Part shown: positions 9,992-18,119 of the stretch, in pieces
Layout: each line of letters starts with the position of its first letter
Numbering within the stretch: position 1 is the stretch's first letter
Assembly: GCF_014851765.1 (NCBI RefSeq)
Contig: NZ_JACVAI010000003.1
Coordinates: 744,001-808,000, forward strand
Direction of reading: 5' to 3'
From: Pseudomonas sp. PDM04
GTDB lineage: Bacteria; Pseudomonadota; Gammaproteobacteria; Pseudomonadales; Pseudomonadaceae
Length of the DNA: 64,000 nucleotides
Position numbers and translations under genes: made by a program
Notes under the pieces: model-generated
Database searches by the model: none
What the model was told of the DNA's origin: nothing
The model's input: only the letters and a program-made list of their open reading frames with translations

Positions 9992-12451
9992 ATGAATCAA
10001 GCGCGGACTCTCGGAACGCCACGGTTGCTGGGCATCGTATGGCCTTTTATTGCCGTGGTGCTGTTTCAGGCGCTGTTGGGCGGCGTCAGCCTCTATGTTC
10101 TGTCGGCGGTGCGCGGTTATGTAGCCGGTGAAAGCCTTTGGTCGAAGGGCCAGAAAGACGCGATCTATTACCTCAATCTCTACGCCGACAGTCGTGACGA
10201 GACGATCTTTCATAAATTTCAGAATGCTATCGCTGTGCCTCAGGGTGGCCATGAGTTGCGCGTGGCGCTGGATCGTCAGCCTCCGGACATCGAGGCCGCA
10301 CGGGTGGCGATTCTCAAGGGCGGCAACCACCCGGATGACGTTTCCAGTCTGATCTGGCTGTACCTCAATTTTCGTCACTTCAGTTACCTGGAAAAGGCCA
10401 TCGACCGCTGGACTGTGGGGGACGCCTACCTGGTCAAGCTCGATGAAGTTGCCCGGGAGATGCACCAGAACATCACCGCTGCTCAGGCCTCCGACGCTGA
10501 CATTCAACGCTGGAAGGCGCAGATTTTTGCCATCAACGACGAGGTCACACCGGCGGCGAGAGCGTTCAGCGATGCATTGGGGGAGGGCTCGCGGGTCATT
10601 CTTCGCCTGTTGCTGATCACCAACCTTGCCACCGCCCTGGGCCTGATCGTCCTGGCCCTGATGCGCACCCATAAGCTGCTCAAGCAACGCCATGCATTTG
10701 CCGACGCCTTGCAGTTGGAGAAAGATCGGGCACAGATCACCCTGCAATCGATCGGTGACGGTGTGATCACCACGGATGTGGCAGGTGCCATCACCTACAT
10801 GAACCCGGCGGCCGAGGCCCTGACCCACTGGAAAGCCGAACAGGCCAGCGGCCTGCCCCTGGCTGCGTTGTTCAATGTGCTGGACGAAAACGCCCAGGCC
10901 GAGGGCTTCACCCTGATCGAACGCATCCAGAGCGGCCAGCTCACCGGCGGCAGTGAACACTCCAAGCTGATCCAGCGCCTGGATGGCAGCACGGTGTCGG
11001 TCACCCTGGTGGGGGCGCCTATCCGCAATGCCGGCAAAGTCAGCGGCACGGTGCTGGTCCTGCACGACATGACCCAGGAACGGCAGTACATCGCCAACCT
11101 GTCCTGGCAGGCGACCCACGATGCCTTGACCGGCCTGGCCAATCGCCGCGAGTTCGAATATCGCCTGGAACAGGTGCTGCACGGTCTGACCCGACTGCCA
11201 GCGCGCCATGCGCTGATGTTCCTCGATCTGGATCAATTCAAGCTGGTCAACGACACCTGTGGTCATGCCGCCGGGGACGAGCTGCTGCGGCATATCTGCG
11301 CGCTGTTGCAATCGGGTTTGCGCGAGGGCGACACCCTGGCCAGGCTCGGCGGCGACGAGTTCGGCATCCTGCTGGAGAATTGCGCCCCGGAAGCGGCGGA
11401 AAAAATTGCCGAGAGCCTGCGTCAGACCGTGCAAAACCTGCATTTCGTCTGGAAAGGCCGACCATTCGTCACCACCGTGAGCATCGGGCTGGTCCACGTC
11501 AACCAGCACCCGACCACCCTCGAAACCTCACTGCGCGCGGCTGACATGGCGTGCTACATGGCCAAGGAAAAGGGTCGAAACCGGGTTCAGGTGTATCACG
11601 CCGATGACTCGGAACTGTCCCTGCGCTTCGGTGAGATGGCCTGGGTCCAGCGTCTGCACATGGCGCTGGAGGAAGACCGCTTCTGTCTGTACGCCCAGGA
11701 AATTGCGGCCCTGGGGCAGGCCGAACAGGGCAGCGGCCATATTGAAATCCTGTTGCGCCTGCATGATGAAGCCGGTCGCATGATTCTCCCTGACAGTTTC
11801 ATCCCGGCCGCCGAGCGTTATGGCCTGATGAGCTCCCTTGATCGCTGGGTCGTGCAGAACGTATTCAAGATCATTGCCCAGTGCATCGCCGAGCGAAACA
11901 AGGGGCCATTGGCCATGTGTGCGATCAATCTGTCAGGCAGCACCATCGGAGACGAGGCGTTCCTCGATTTCCTGCGTGAGCAGTTCGTGGCCTACGCGAT
12001 ACCGCCTGAAATGATTTGTTTTGAAATCACTGAAACCAGCGCAATTTCCAATCTTGGCAGCGCAATCAGATTTATCAACGAGCTCAAAGGCTTAGGGTGT
12101 CATTTTTCGCTGGATGACTTTTGTGCCGGAATGTCCTCATTCGCTTACTTGAAACATTTGCCTGTAGACTTCCTGAAGATCGACGGGAGTTTCGTAAAGG
12201 ATATGCTGGACGACCCGATTAACCGCGCCATGGTCGAGGTGATCAATCACATCGGCCATGTCATGGGTAAGCGTACGATTGCCGAGTTTGTTGAAACGCC
12301 CCAGATCGAGCAGGCATTGCTGGAAATCGGGGTGGATTACGCTCAAGGGTATGTCATTGAGCGCCCGCATCTGTTTACCTGCGATAGTCTGCAATGTCGT
12401 CCTGCCAGGCCTCAACCTTTGCTGTTCAAGGCGCCTGGCACGTTCCGTTGA
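9992..12451 (+). CDS. rbdA: Membrane c-di-GMP enzyme, PAS-GGDEF-EAL (RbdA)
   Basis: An 819-residue inner-membrane protein: TM1 about 14-38, periplasmic loop 40-200, TM2 about 203-224, PAS about 245-365, GGDEF domain about 370-535 and EAL domain about 550-795. The GGDEF motif is intact (453-457). The EAL signature reads E-I-L (Glu585) and the DDFGTG-type loop reads DDFCAG (Asp708, Asp709). The metal-binding acids, Lys729 and Glu765 remain, so phosphodiesterase activity is plausible. PAO1 RbdA (PA0861, 818 residues, same neighbourhood) lowers c-di-GMP and promotes biofilm dispersal. AAGGGA precedes the ATG. A plausible promoter lies at 9908-9936. Confidence 0.9.
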   Translation: MNQARTLGTPRLLGIVWPFIAVVLFQALLGGVSLYVLSAVRGYVAGESLWSKGQKDAIYYLNLYADSRDETIFHKFQNAIAVPQGGHELRVALDRQPPDIEAARVAILKGGNHPDDVSSLIWLYLNFRHFSYLEKAIDRWTVGDAYLVKLDEVAREMHQNITAAQASDADIQRWKAQIFAINDEVTPAARAFSDALGEGSRVILRLLLITNLATALGLIVLALMRTHKLLKQRHAFADALQLEKDRAQITLQSIGDGVITTDVAGAITYMNPAAEALTHWKAEQASGLPLAALFNVLDENAQAEGFTLIERIQSGQLTGGSEHSKLIQRLDGSTVSVTLVGAPIRNAGKVSGTVLVLHDMTQERQYIANLSWQATHDALTGLANRREFEYRLEQVLHGLTRLPARHALMFLDLDQFKLVNDTCGHAAGDELLRHICALLQSGLREGDTLARLGGDEFGILLENCAPEAAEKIAESLRQTVQNLHFVWKGRPFVTTVSIGLVHVNQHPTTLETSLRAADMACYMAKEKGRNRVQVYHADDSELSLRFGEMAWVQRLHMALEEDRFCLYAQEIAALGQAEQGSGHIEILLRLHDEAGRMILPDSFIPAAERYGLMSSLDRWVVQNVFKIIAQCIAERNKGPLAMCAINLSGSTIGDEAFLDFLREQFVAYAIPPEMICFEITETSAISNLGSAIRFINELKGLGCHFSLDDFCAGMSSFAYLKHLPVDFLKIDGSFVKDMLDDPINRAMVEVINHIGHVMGKRTIAEFVETPQIEQALLEIGVDYAQGYVIERPHLFTCDSLQCRPARPQPLLFKAPGTFR

Positions 12452-12496
12452 AATCTCTCGCTGATCCTTACAATCACAATCAGAAGGAACCCGACA

Positions 12497-13291
12497 GTGA
12501 TCGACTCATTCAACCGAACCGGACCCCTCATGGAAGCTGCAAGTTACCCCGCCTGGGCTCAGAAACTGATCCAGGACTGCAGCGAGAGTAAACGCCGGGT
12601 CGTCGAGCACGAATTGTACAAGCGCATGCGCGATAACAAGCTCAGCGCCAGGACCATGCGTCACTACCTGATCGGTGGCTGGCCGGTGGTCGAACAATTC
12701 GCGCTCTACATGGCCCAGAACCTGACCAAGACCCGCTTCGCCCGCCATCCCGGCGAGGACATGGCGCGTCGCTGGCTGATGCGCAACATTCGTGTGGAAC
12801 TGAACCACGCCGACTACTGGGTGCACTGGAGTCGCGCACATGGCGTCAGCCTCGAGGACTTGCAGGCGCAGCAGGTTGCGCCTGAACTTCACGCCCTGAG
12901 CCACTGGTGCTGGCACACCAGTTCGGCCGACTCGCTGATCGTCGCCATTGCCGCCACCAACTACGCCATTGAAGGCGCGACCGGAGAGTGGTCGGCGCTG
13001 GTCTGTTCGACGGGCGTGTATGCGGCGGCGTTTCCCGAGGAGGATCGCAAGCGGGCCATGAAGTGGCTGAAGATGCATGCCCAGTATGACGACGCCCATC
13101 CTTGGGAAGCGCTGGAAATCATCTGCACGCTCGCCGGGGTGAACCCGAGCAAATCCCTGCAGGGCGAGTTGCGTCAGGCCATCTGCAAAAGCTACGACTA
13201 CATGTACCTGTTCCTGGAGCGCTGCATGCAGCTGGAGCACACGGAAAAGACTTCGGTCACCCGTGAGCGCATGGCACTGGCCGAAGGCTGA
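12497..13291 (+). CDS. TenA/PqqC-like (haem-oxygenase fold) protein
   Basis: A 264-residue all-helical protein of the TenA/PqqC-like superfamily, often labelled TenA family regulator in Pseudomonas although it has no DNA-binding domain. Potential metal or substrate ligands are visible in ELNHADYW near residue 110, NYAIEGATGEW near 155 and HAQYDDAHPWEA near 195. The HxxxD/H-plus-Glu spacing resembles iron-dependent haem-oxygenase-like oxidases. The substrate is unknown. The GTG start at 12497 has AAGGAA 8 bases upstream; an ATG at 12530 is possible but lacks a good ribosome site. It follows rbdA by 45 bases and may be co-transcribed. Confidence 0.75.
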   Translation: MIDSFNRTGPLMEAASYPAWAQKLIQDCSESKRRVVEHELYKRMRDNKLSARTMRHYLIGGWPVVEQFALYMAQNLTKTRFARHPGEDMARRWLMRNIRVELNHADYWVHWSRAHGVSLEDLQAQQVAPELHALSHWCWHTSSADSLIVAIAATNYAIEGATGEWSALVCSTGVYAAAFPEEDRKRAMKWLKMHAQYDDAHPWEALEIICTLAGVNPSKSLQGELRQAICKSYDYMYLFLERCMQLEHTEKTSVTRERMALAEG

Positions 13292-13311
13292 TCAGCCAAC
13301 GCCACCCTGAA

Positions 13312-13352
13312 AAAAGCCCGCCCCTCTATGGACAGAGGGGCGGGCTTTTTCA
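13312..13352. terminator. Bidirectional terminator between TenA-like gene and gdx
   Basis: AAAAAAGCCCGCCCCTC and GAGGGGCGGGCTTTTT form a long GC-rich stem with A and T runs on its two sides, so it can serve both convergent genes. Confidence 0.9.
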
Positions 13353-13366
13353 TGAGCGAGCGTTGC

Positions 13367-13681
13367 TCAGGTACTGATTTTCAAGCCGATCAGCCCGGCC
13401 ACGATCAACGCCACGCTGGCGAGCCTGAACAGCGCCATGGACTCGCCAAACAGGATGATACCGGCGATGACCGTGCCGACGGCCCCGACGCCGGTCCAGA
13501 TCGCATAGGCGGTGCCCAGCGGCAACTCCTTCATGGCCAGGCCCAGCAGGCCCAGGCTGATGGCCATGGCGGCCACGGTCAGGGCGGTGGGAAGAGGGCG
13601 GCTGAAGCCATCGGTATATTTCAGGCCGACCGCCCAGCCCACTTCAAACAGGCCGGCAAAGAATAGAATGATCCAGGACAT
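13367..13681 (-). CDS. gdx: Guanidinium exporter Gdx (SugE), SMR family
   Basis: A 104-residue four-helix inner-membrane protein of the small multidrug resistance family. The conserved Glu near residue 13 ([18 protein letters not shown]) and the segment [18 protein letters not shown] are those of the SugE/Gdx branch, which exports guanidinium in exchange for protons as an antiparallel dimer. The leader carries a guanidine-II riboswitch, which supports Gdx function over general quaternary-amine export. A GGAGG ribosome site sits just downstream of the second riboswitch hairpin, so ligand control of translation initiation is expected. It is a single-gene unit ending at the shared terminator. 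Confidence 0.93.
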   Translation of the reverse strand: MSWIILFFAGLFEVGWAVGLKYTDGFSRPLPTALTVAAMAISLGLLGLAMKELPLGTAYAIWTGVGAVGTVIAGIILFGESMALFRLASVALIVAGLIGLKIST

Positions 13682-13701
13682 GACAGACCTCCATCGATGA
13701 C

Positions 13702-13751
13702 GGGGTCGTCCCCAGAGTAATGACTCGAATGAGCCGCAAGGTCGTCCTCGC
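13702..13751 (-). promoter_or_regulatory. Guanidine-II (mini-ykkC) riboswitch
   Basis: Read on the minus strand, two hairpins carry identical ACGA loops: GCGAGG-ACGA-CCUUGC (13751-13736) and GGGG-ACGA-CCCC (13713-13702), joined by a 22-base linker. Paired ACGR tetraloop stems are the definition of the guanidine-II class. The second hairpin ends a few bases before the GGAGG of gdx, consistent with translational control that opens the gene when guanidinium binds. Confidence 0.92.
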
Positions 13752-13798
13752 GTTGCGCCATAGAGTGCCCATCATTAAACCGGGGATCAAGCGTGGAC

Positions 13799-14764
13799 TC
13801 AGTCCGTGGCCTGTTGCCCTGCGGTGTCGCGATCCTGCTTCTCGCTCATCCGGCGGAAATACGTCGAGAGCAATGCCCCGGAAATATTGTGCCAGACGCT
13901 GAACAGCGCACTGGGCACGGCCGCCAGCGGCGAAAAGTGTGCGCTCGCCAGCGCGGCGCCCAGGCCTGAGTTCTGCATGCCGACCTCCAGGGCCAGGGAC
14001 TTGCGCTGGGCCAGGGGCAGCTTGAACAGGCGCCCGGTGAAATAGCCCAGCAGGTAACCGAAGCTGTTGTGCAGCATCACCACCGCCATGATCAGCAGGC
14101 CGGACTCGGCGATCTTCGCCTGGCTGGCCGCGACGACCGCCGCGACGATGATCACGATGCTCACCACCGACACCAGGGGCAGCACGTCCACTGCGTGGCG
14201 AACCCGGTCACCGAGCAGACGCTGGGCGACCACGCCGAGCACGATCGGCAGCAGCACCACTTGCAGGATCGACCAGAACAGCTCCATGAACGAGACCGGC
14301 AACCAGGCCGAGGCCAGCAGCCAGATCAGCGCCGGCGTCAGCAGCGGAGCGAGGAGAGTGGTGACGGCGGCGATGGCCACCGACAGCGCCAGGTCACCAC
14401 GCGCCAGCCAGGTCATCACGTTCGACGAGGTGCCGCTTGGGCAGCAACCGACCAGAATCACCCCAACGGCGATTTCCGGTGGCAAGTGGAAAGCCTGGCA
14501 GAGCAACCACGCCACGCCGGGCATGATCACGAAATGAGCGACAACCCCCAGAGCCACGCGCCAGGGATGGCGGGCGACTTCGGCGAAGTCTTCGAGTTTC
14601 AGGGTCAGGCCCATGCCGAACATCACCAGCCCCAGCAGCGGCACAATGGCGCCTTTCAGGTTGATGAACCACCCGGGTTGCAGGAACGCCACCACGGCGA
14701 AAATCAGGACCCAGTAAGCGAAGGTGTTGCCGACGAAGCGACTCAATGCAGCCAGTGCACGCAT
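13799..14764 (-). CDS. Bile acid:sodium symporter (BASS) family transporter
   Basis: A 321-residue inner-membrane protein with about nine to ten hydrophobic segments and the BASS features GLVMFGMGLTLKLEDF near residue 50, GCCPSGTSSNVMTWLARGD near 120 (the unwound-helix crossover with sodium-site residues) and EVGMQNSGLGAALA near 270. Bacterial members import bile acids, pantoate or organic acids with Na+; the substrate here is undetermined. The C-terminal tail is charged. It lies upstream of gdx on the same strand, but the riboswitch leader lies between them, so it is probably transcribed separately. Confidence 0.88.
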   Translation of the reverse strand: MRALAALSRFVGNTFAYWVLIFAVVAFLQPGWFINLKGAIVPLLGLVMFGMGLTLKLEDFAEVARHPWRVALGVVAHFVIMPGVAWLLCQAFHLPPEIAVGVILVGCCPSGTSSNVMTWLARGDLALSVAIAAVTTLLAPLLTPALIWLLASAWLPVSFMELFWSILQVVLLPIVLGVVAQRLLGDRVRHAVDVLPLVSVVSIVIIVAAVVAASQAKIAESGLLIMAVVMLHNSFGYLLGYFTGRLFKLPLAQRKSLALEVGMQNSGLGAALASAHFSPLAAVPSALFSVWHNISGALLSTYFRRMSEKQDRDTAGQQATD

Positions 14765-14797
14765 GGCCTGTTCCTTATTCAGTAAGCATCAAAACCT

Positions 14798-14825
14798 TGT
14801 GGGAGCGGGTTTGCCCACTCCCACA
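14798..14825. repeat. REP-like palindrome
   Basis: An imperfect inverted repeat, GTGGGAG...CTCCCAC, around GCGGGTTTGCCCA, of the kind scattered between P. fluorescens genes. It sits between the BASS gene and rdgC and may act as an mRNA 3' hairpin. Confidence 0.7.
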
Positions 14826-14832
14826 GCAAGCG

Positions 14833-15753
14833 CTAGATCCCCTGCGGCATCTCTTCCCCACCCAGCGCTTCCACCAGTGCCGGCAGGAAGTCGCCGAAGG
14901 TCAGCATCATCAGGGTGAAGCTGGCGTCCAGCTGGCCGAGGGCTTCGTCGCCACCGTCCTGTTCCGCCTGGTCCTGCAGCAGGTCTTCGAACTTCAGGCG
15001 CTTGACCACCATCTTGTCGTCGAGGACGAAAGACAGTTTGTCCTGCCAGGCCAGCGACAACTGAGTGACCACCTTGCCGGTGCTCAGGTGCAGCTGGATT
15101 TCTTCGCTGGTCAGGTCCTGGCGCTTGCAGCGCACGATGCCGCCGTCTTCGTGGGTGTCGCGCAGTTCGCATTCGTCCAGCACGAAGAAGTCGTCTGCGG
15201 CTTTCTGAGTGGTGACCCACTCGGTCATGATGGCGGTCGGGGCCATCTTCACGGTCAGCGGACGTACCGGCAGGGTGCCGATGACTTCACGCAAGGTCGA
15301 CAGCAAGTCTTCGGCGCGTTTCGGGCTGGCCGAGTTGACCAGGATCAGGCCCTGTTTCGGCGCGATGGCGGCGAAGGTCGACGAGCGACGGATAAAGGCG
15401 CGAGGCAGGAAGGCCTGGATGATTTCATCCTTGATCTGGTCGCGTTCCTTTTTGTAGACCTTGCGCATTTGCTCGGCTTCGATCTCTTCAACCTTTTCCT
15501 TCACCGCGTCACGCACGACGCTGCCCGGAAGAATGCGCTCTTCCTTGCGCGCGGAAATCAGCAGGAAGTCGCCGCTGACGTGCACCAGAGGCGCATCCTC
15601 ACCCTTGCCGAAGGGCGCGGTGAAACCGTAGGTGGTCAACTCCTGGCTTGCACAGGGACGCGCCAGTTTGGTGGCCAGTGCAGTTTCCAACGCCTCGGCA
15701 TCAAAAGGCAGATCTTGGGTCAGGCGATAGATAAGCAGGTTTTTGAACCACAT
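14833..15753 (-). CDS. rdgC: Recombination-associated protein RdgC
   Basis: A 306-residue nucleoid-associated DNA-binding protein that forms a ring dimer on duplex DNA and restrains RecA. Family landmarks are [11 protein letters not shown] at the start, [25 protein letters not shown] sequence near 40, and an acidic C-terminal half ending [10 protein letters not shown]. The length equals other pseudomonad RdgC. I chose the ATG at 15753 because AGGAGAG lies 9 bases upstream and it gives the conserved MWFKN start; an in-frame ATG 24 bases earlier lacks both. Confidence 0.95.
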   Translation of the reverse strand: MWFKNLLIYRLTQDLPFDAEALETALATKLARPCASQELTTYGFTAPFGKGEDAPLVHVSGDFLLISARKEERILPGSVVRDAVKEKVEEIEAEQMRKVYKKERDQIKDEIIQAFLPRAFIRRSSTFAAIAPKQGLILVNSASPKRAEDLLSTLREVIGTLPVRPLTVKMAPTAIMTEWVTTQKAADDFFVLDECELRDTHEDGGIVRCKRQDLTSEEIQLHLSTGKVVTQLSLAWQDKLSFVLDDKMVVKRLKFEDLLQDQAEQDGGDEALGQLDASFTLMMLTFGDFLPALVEALGGEEMPQGI

Positions 15754-15863
15754 GGGGCGAGTCTCTCCTTTATACAAAGTGGGGCATTATTCTCTTCGTG
15801 GCGCCATAGGCCAACCCTTCTCTAAGCCTTTGGAAGGCCTGAAAAAATTATTTAAAAAAGTGC

Positions 15864-15892
15864 TTGCCAGAGGTGGGGCTGCTCCGTAGAAT
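15864..15892 (+). promoter_or_regulatory. Strong promoter of first tRNA-Val/tRNA-Asp pair
   Basis: TTGCCA (15864-15869) and TAGAAT (15887-15892) with a 17-base spacer, followed by a GC-rich GCGCGCC discriminator typical of stringently controlled stable-RNA promoters. Confidence 0.7.
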
Positions 15893-15913
15893 GCGCGCCA
15901 CACCGAAAGTGAA

Positions 15914-15989
15914 GGGTGATTAGCTCAGCCGGGAGAGCGTCTGCCTTACAAGCAGAATGTCGGCGGTTCGATCCCGTCATCACCCACCA
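15914..15989 (+). tRNA. tRNA-Val (anticodon TAC), copy 1
   Basis: A 76-base cloverleaf beginning GGGTGATTAGCTCAGC and ending with encoded CCA. The acceptor stem GGGTGAT pairs with ATCACCC, and the anticodon loop CTTACAA gives TAC at 15947-15949. It is identical to the copy at 16273. Confidence 0.97.
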
Positions 15990-16008
15990 TTCGCTTCCAG
16001 TGTTACGC

Positions 16009-16085
16009 GCAGCGGTAGTTCAGTCGGTTAGAATACCGGCCTGTCACGCCGGGGGTCGCGGGTTCGAGTCCCGTCCGCTGCGCCA
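16009..16085 (+). tRNA. tRNA-Asp (anticodon GTC), copy 1
   Basis: A 77-base cloverleaf with acceptor stem GCAGCGG/CCGCTGC, discriminator G, encoded CCA and anticodon GTC at 16043-16045. It lies 19 bases after tRNA-Val, so they are co-transcribed. Confidence 0.97.
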
Positions 16086-16125
16086 TATTCGGTTACCTGG
16101 AACACTGAACGCCAGGTCACCAACG

Positions 16126-16155
16126 AAAAGCCCGCTGATGCGGGCTTTTTTTCGC
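16126..16155 (+). terminator. Terminator of first tRNA pair
   Basis: AAAAGCCCGC-TGAT-GCGGGCTTTTTTT: a perfect GC stem with a T run, 40 bases after tRNA-Asp copy 1. Confidence 0.9.
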
Positions 16156-16272
16156 CTGTTGTTTCTGCAGGTCGTATCGGATCACGGGTTTTCAGATTTT
16201 TTGAGATATTTGTCAATTAAATCAACACATTATGAAAATCTGTGGCACAATGCGCCCCGCAATGAAGGTACA

Positions 16273-16348
16273 GGGTGATTAGCTCAGCCGGGAGAGCGTC
16301 TGCCTTACAAGCAGAATGTCGGCGGTTCGATCCCGTCATCACCCACCA
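16273..16348 (+). tRNA. tRNA-Val (anticodon TAC), copy 2
   Basis: Identical in sequence to copy 1, with encoded CCA. The upstream flank differs completely from copy 1; a possible -10 CACAAT with a GCGCCCC discriminator lies upstream, but I see no good -35. Confidence 0.97.
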
Positions 16349-16367
16349 CTTGCTTTCAACGCTACGC

Positions 16368-16444
16368 GCAGCGGTAGTTCAGTCGGTTAGAATACCGGCC
16401 TGTCACGCCGGGGGTCGCGGGTTCGAGTCCCGTCCGCTGCGCCA
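16368..16444 (+). tRNA. tRNA-Asp (anticodon GTC), copy 2
   Basis: Identical in sequence to copy 1, anticodon GTC at 16402-16404, encoded CCA. The near-identical downstream 40 bases show that the duplication extends past the gene. Confidence 0.97.
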
Positions 16445-16483
16445 TATTCGGTCACCTGGAGCACTGAACGCCAGGTCACCACG

Positions 16484-16515
16484 GAAAAAGCCCGCTTTTT
16501 AGCGGGCTTTTTGCT
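16484..16515. terminator. Terminator of second tRNA pair
   Basis: AAAAAGCCCGCT-TTTT-AGCGGGCTTTTT: a symmetric stem with flanking A and T runs. It can also end the convergent membrane-protein gene. Confidence 0.9.
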
Positions 16516-16556
16516 GTCTGGCGTTTGGCGTTTTTCGCGTCGCCGCGCCGCCTGTT

Positions 16557-16961
16557 TCAGAGCGTGATCGACGTGGCCGGATAAAACAGCACGTTGAGCA
16601 CGAACAGGATCATCCAGAAGCCGATTTCCAGCGTCTCGGTGATGGGTTGGATGCGCTTGATCGCGCCGTAGACGTGCACCACGAACATCAGGCTGAACAC
16701 CACGAACAGCAAATCGAAGGCATAGCTGAAGTGCGTGCCGGTGCTGGCCGAGCGCAGCATCGCCACTTCGATGACCAGGATGAAGGCGCCCAGGCAGCGG
16801 CCGAAATAGATCGCCAGATGCTGGTCCTCGGGAATCGTCCAGCGCATCGCACGGGCCCAGGCAAGGGGCGCGATGAATATCGGCAGGGCGAAGAGCAGCG
16901 TCGTACAGGCCATCAGGAGGGTGATGTAGTAGTGACTGTACTGGGCGTAGTAACCAAGCAT
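16557..16961 (-). CDS. Small conserved membrane protein of unknown function
   Basis: A 134-residue protein with four predicted transmembrane segments (about 14-34, 55-72, 78-98 and 110-128) and short polar loops; I recognise no family motif. The start at 16961 has AAGGAG 9 bases upstream; the frame stays open to 17042, but that extension is Arg/Ala-rich with no ribosome site. It stands alone between the tRNA cluster and the GntR regulator. Confidence 0.7.
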   Translation of the reverse strand: MLGYYAQYSHYYITLLMACTTLLFALPIFIAPLAWARAMRWTIPEDQHLAIYFGRCLGAFILVIEVAMLRSASTGTHFSYAFDLLFVVFSLMFVVHVYGAIKRIQPITETLEIGFWMILFVLNVLFYPATSITL

Positions 16962-17370
16962 GTGGGAACTCCTTGTCGTTGAGGCTGCCGATCCGGCGCA
17001 CCGGCGCAGGATTGCAGCCGCACAGCGCAGCGTCCAACGCAAGATGGCTACTTGAGACCAAAAGACAACGGGCTCGGGTACACCGAGTTAATACCGAAGT
17101 CGCGGTATGCCTGACCCGCTTTTCGCCACGCTGAAACCTTATCTCCAGGTGTTACTTCGATACCGTTCTGCACCCTTTTGGAACCTCGTTTTGAGCCATT
17201 AGGTAGCAATAACTATCTGTGCAGGGGCGGGCACCCGTTCACCTTCGCGCCAAGATCGTTCCTATAAATCTTTCAAATCAATTGCTTGGGCCGCTCGGTC
17301 GATGCCTGGCACGCATTGTGCTTTTTTGCATATGTGGATAATTGGATACAAAAATTCAAAAGGTGCCGCC
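16962..17370. other. 409-base intergenic region between divergent genes
   Basis: No convincing ORF or RNA gene. It carries the 5' regions of the small membrane protein gene (left) and the GntR regulator (right). The last 50 bases are AT-rich and include the imperfect palindrome TTGGATACAA about 20 bases before the regulator start, a possible autoregulatory GntR site. Confidence 0.5.
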
Positions 17371-18039
17371 ATGCAATTCGCTCCCGCTTTCGTTGAACGT
17401 CAGCCCCTGACCGCCGAGGAAGAGGCCTACAACTTTCTCCTCGAAGCGATCTGTTGCGGCCGTTACCGCAAGGGCGACCGGCTGATTGCCGAGGACATCG
17501 CCGGTGAAATCGGGATGAGCCGCATGCCGGTGCGCGAAGCTTTTCGCCGCCTCGATGCACAGGGTCTGGTCACGCTGCGGCCCAACCGCGGGGCGATTGT
17601 CAGTGGCCTGGATATCGACGAATTGCACGAAGTGTTCGAGATGCGCAGCGCCCTCGAAGGCCTGGCCGTGCGGGTGGCCGTGGCCCATATCGGCGAGCGC
17701 CAGTTGGCGGCGTTGGAACGCCTGCTCGACGAAATGGATGACTACCGCGACGAAAGCGCCGAATGGGTCAGCCGCCACCGCAAGTTCCATGAATACCTGT
17801 GCAGCCTCAGCGGCCGGCCCCGGCTGCTGAAGCAGATTTCGGCCCTGTATTCGCTGATCGAGGCGCCCATGCGCCTGTGGTTGCAGCACGTCGACAAACC
17901 CCTGAGTGCGCGCCAGGAGCACGCCGTGATCCTCGATGCAATTCGCGCCGGCAATGCCGAACAGGCCGAGGCGGTGGTGCGCGAGCACATCGAAGGCACG
18001 GTCCCGGAGCTGATCAAATTCCTGCAAACAGAAAAATAA
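17371..18039 (+). CDS. GntR family regulator, FadR/FCD type
   Basis: A 222-residue regulator with an N-terminal winged helix (about 15-80, including MSRMPVREAFRRLDAQGLV) and a C-terminal all-helical FCD ligand domain (about 90-215). The FCD metal/carboxylate-binding pattern is partly visible as RHRKFHEYLCSLSG and REHIEGTVPELI. FCD regulators usually respond to small organic acids or amino acids. AAGGTG precedes the ATG at 17371. It lies 80 bases upstream of the uptake operon 18120-23228 on the same strand, which makes it the likely local regulator. Confidence 0.88.
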   Translation: MQFAPAFVERQPLTAEEEAYNFLLEAICCGRYRKGDRLIAEDIAGEIGMSRMPVREAFRRLDAQGLVTLRPNRGAIVSGLDIDELHEVFEMRSALEGLAVRVAVAHIGERQLAALERLLDEMDDYRDESAEWVSRHRKFHEYLCSLSGRPRLLKQISALYSLIEAPMRLWLQHVDKPLSARQEHAVILDAIRAGNAEQAEAVVREHIEGTVPELIKFLQTEK

Positions 18040-18119
18040 GCCTCGAAGCGGGCCTGAGCCCGACCCTGTTGTGACTTTGAGTACTGCCCCCGTTACTAAC
18101 CGAACTGGAGTGTCTGGTC

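Noticed and set aside
15864..16515. tRNA genes as an integration site of a genomic island
   Set aside because: No integrase, no direct-repeat att copy of the tRNA 3' ends beyond the intact second unit, and the flanking genes look like core genes.
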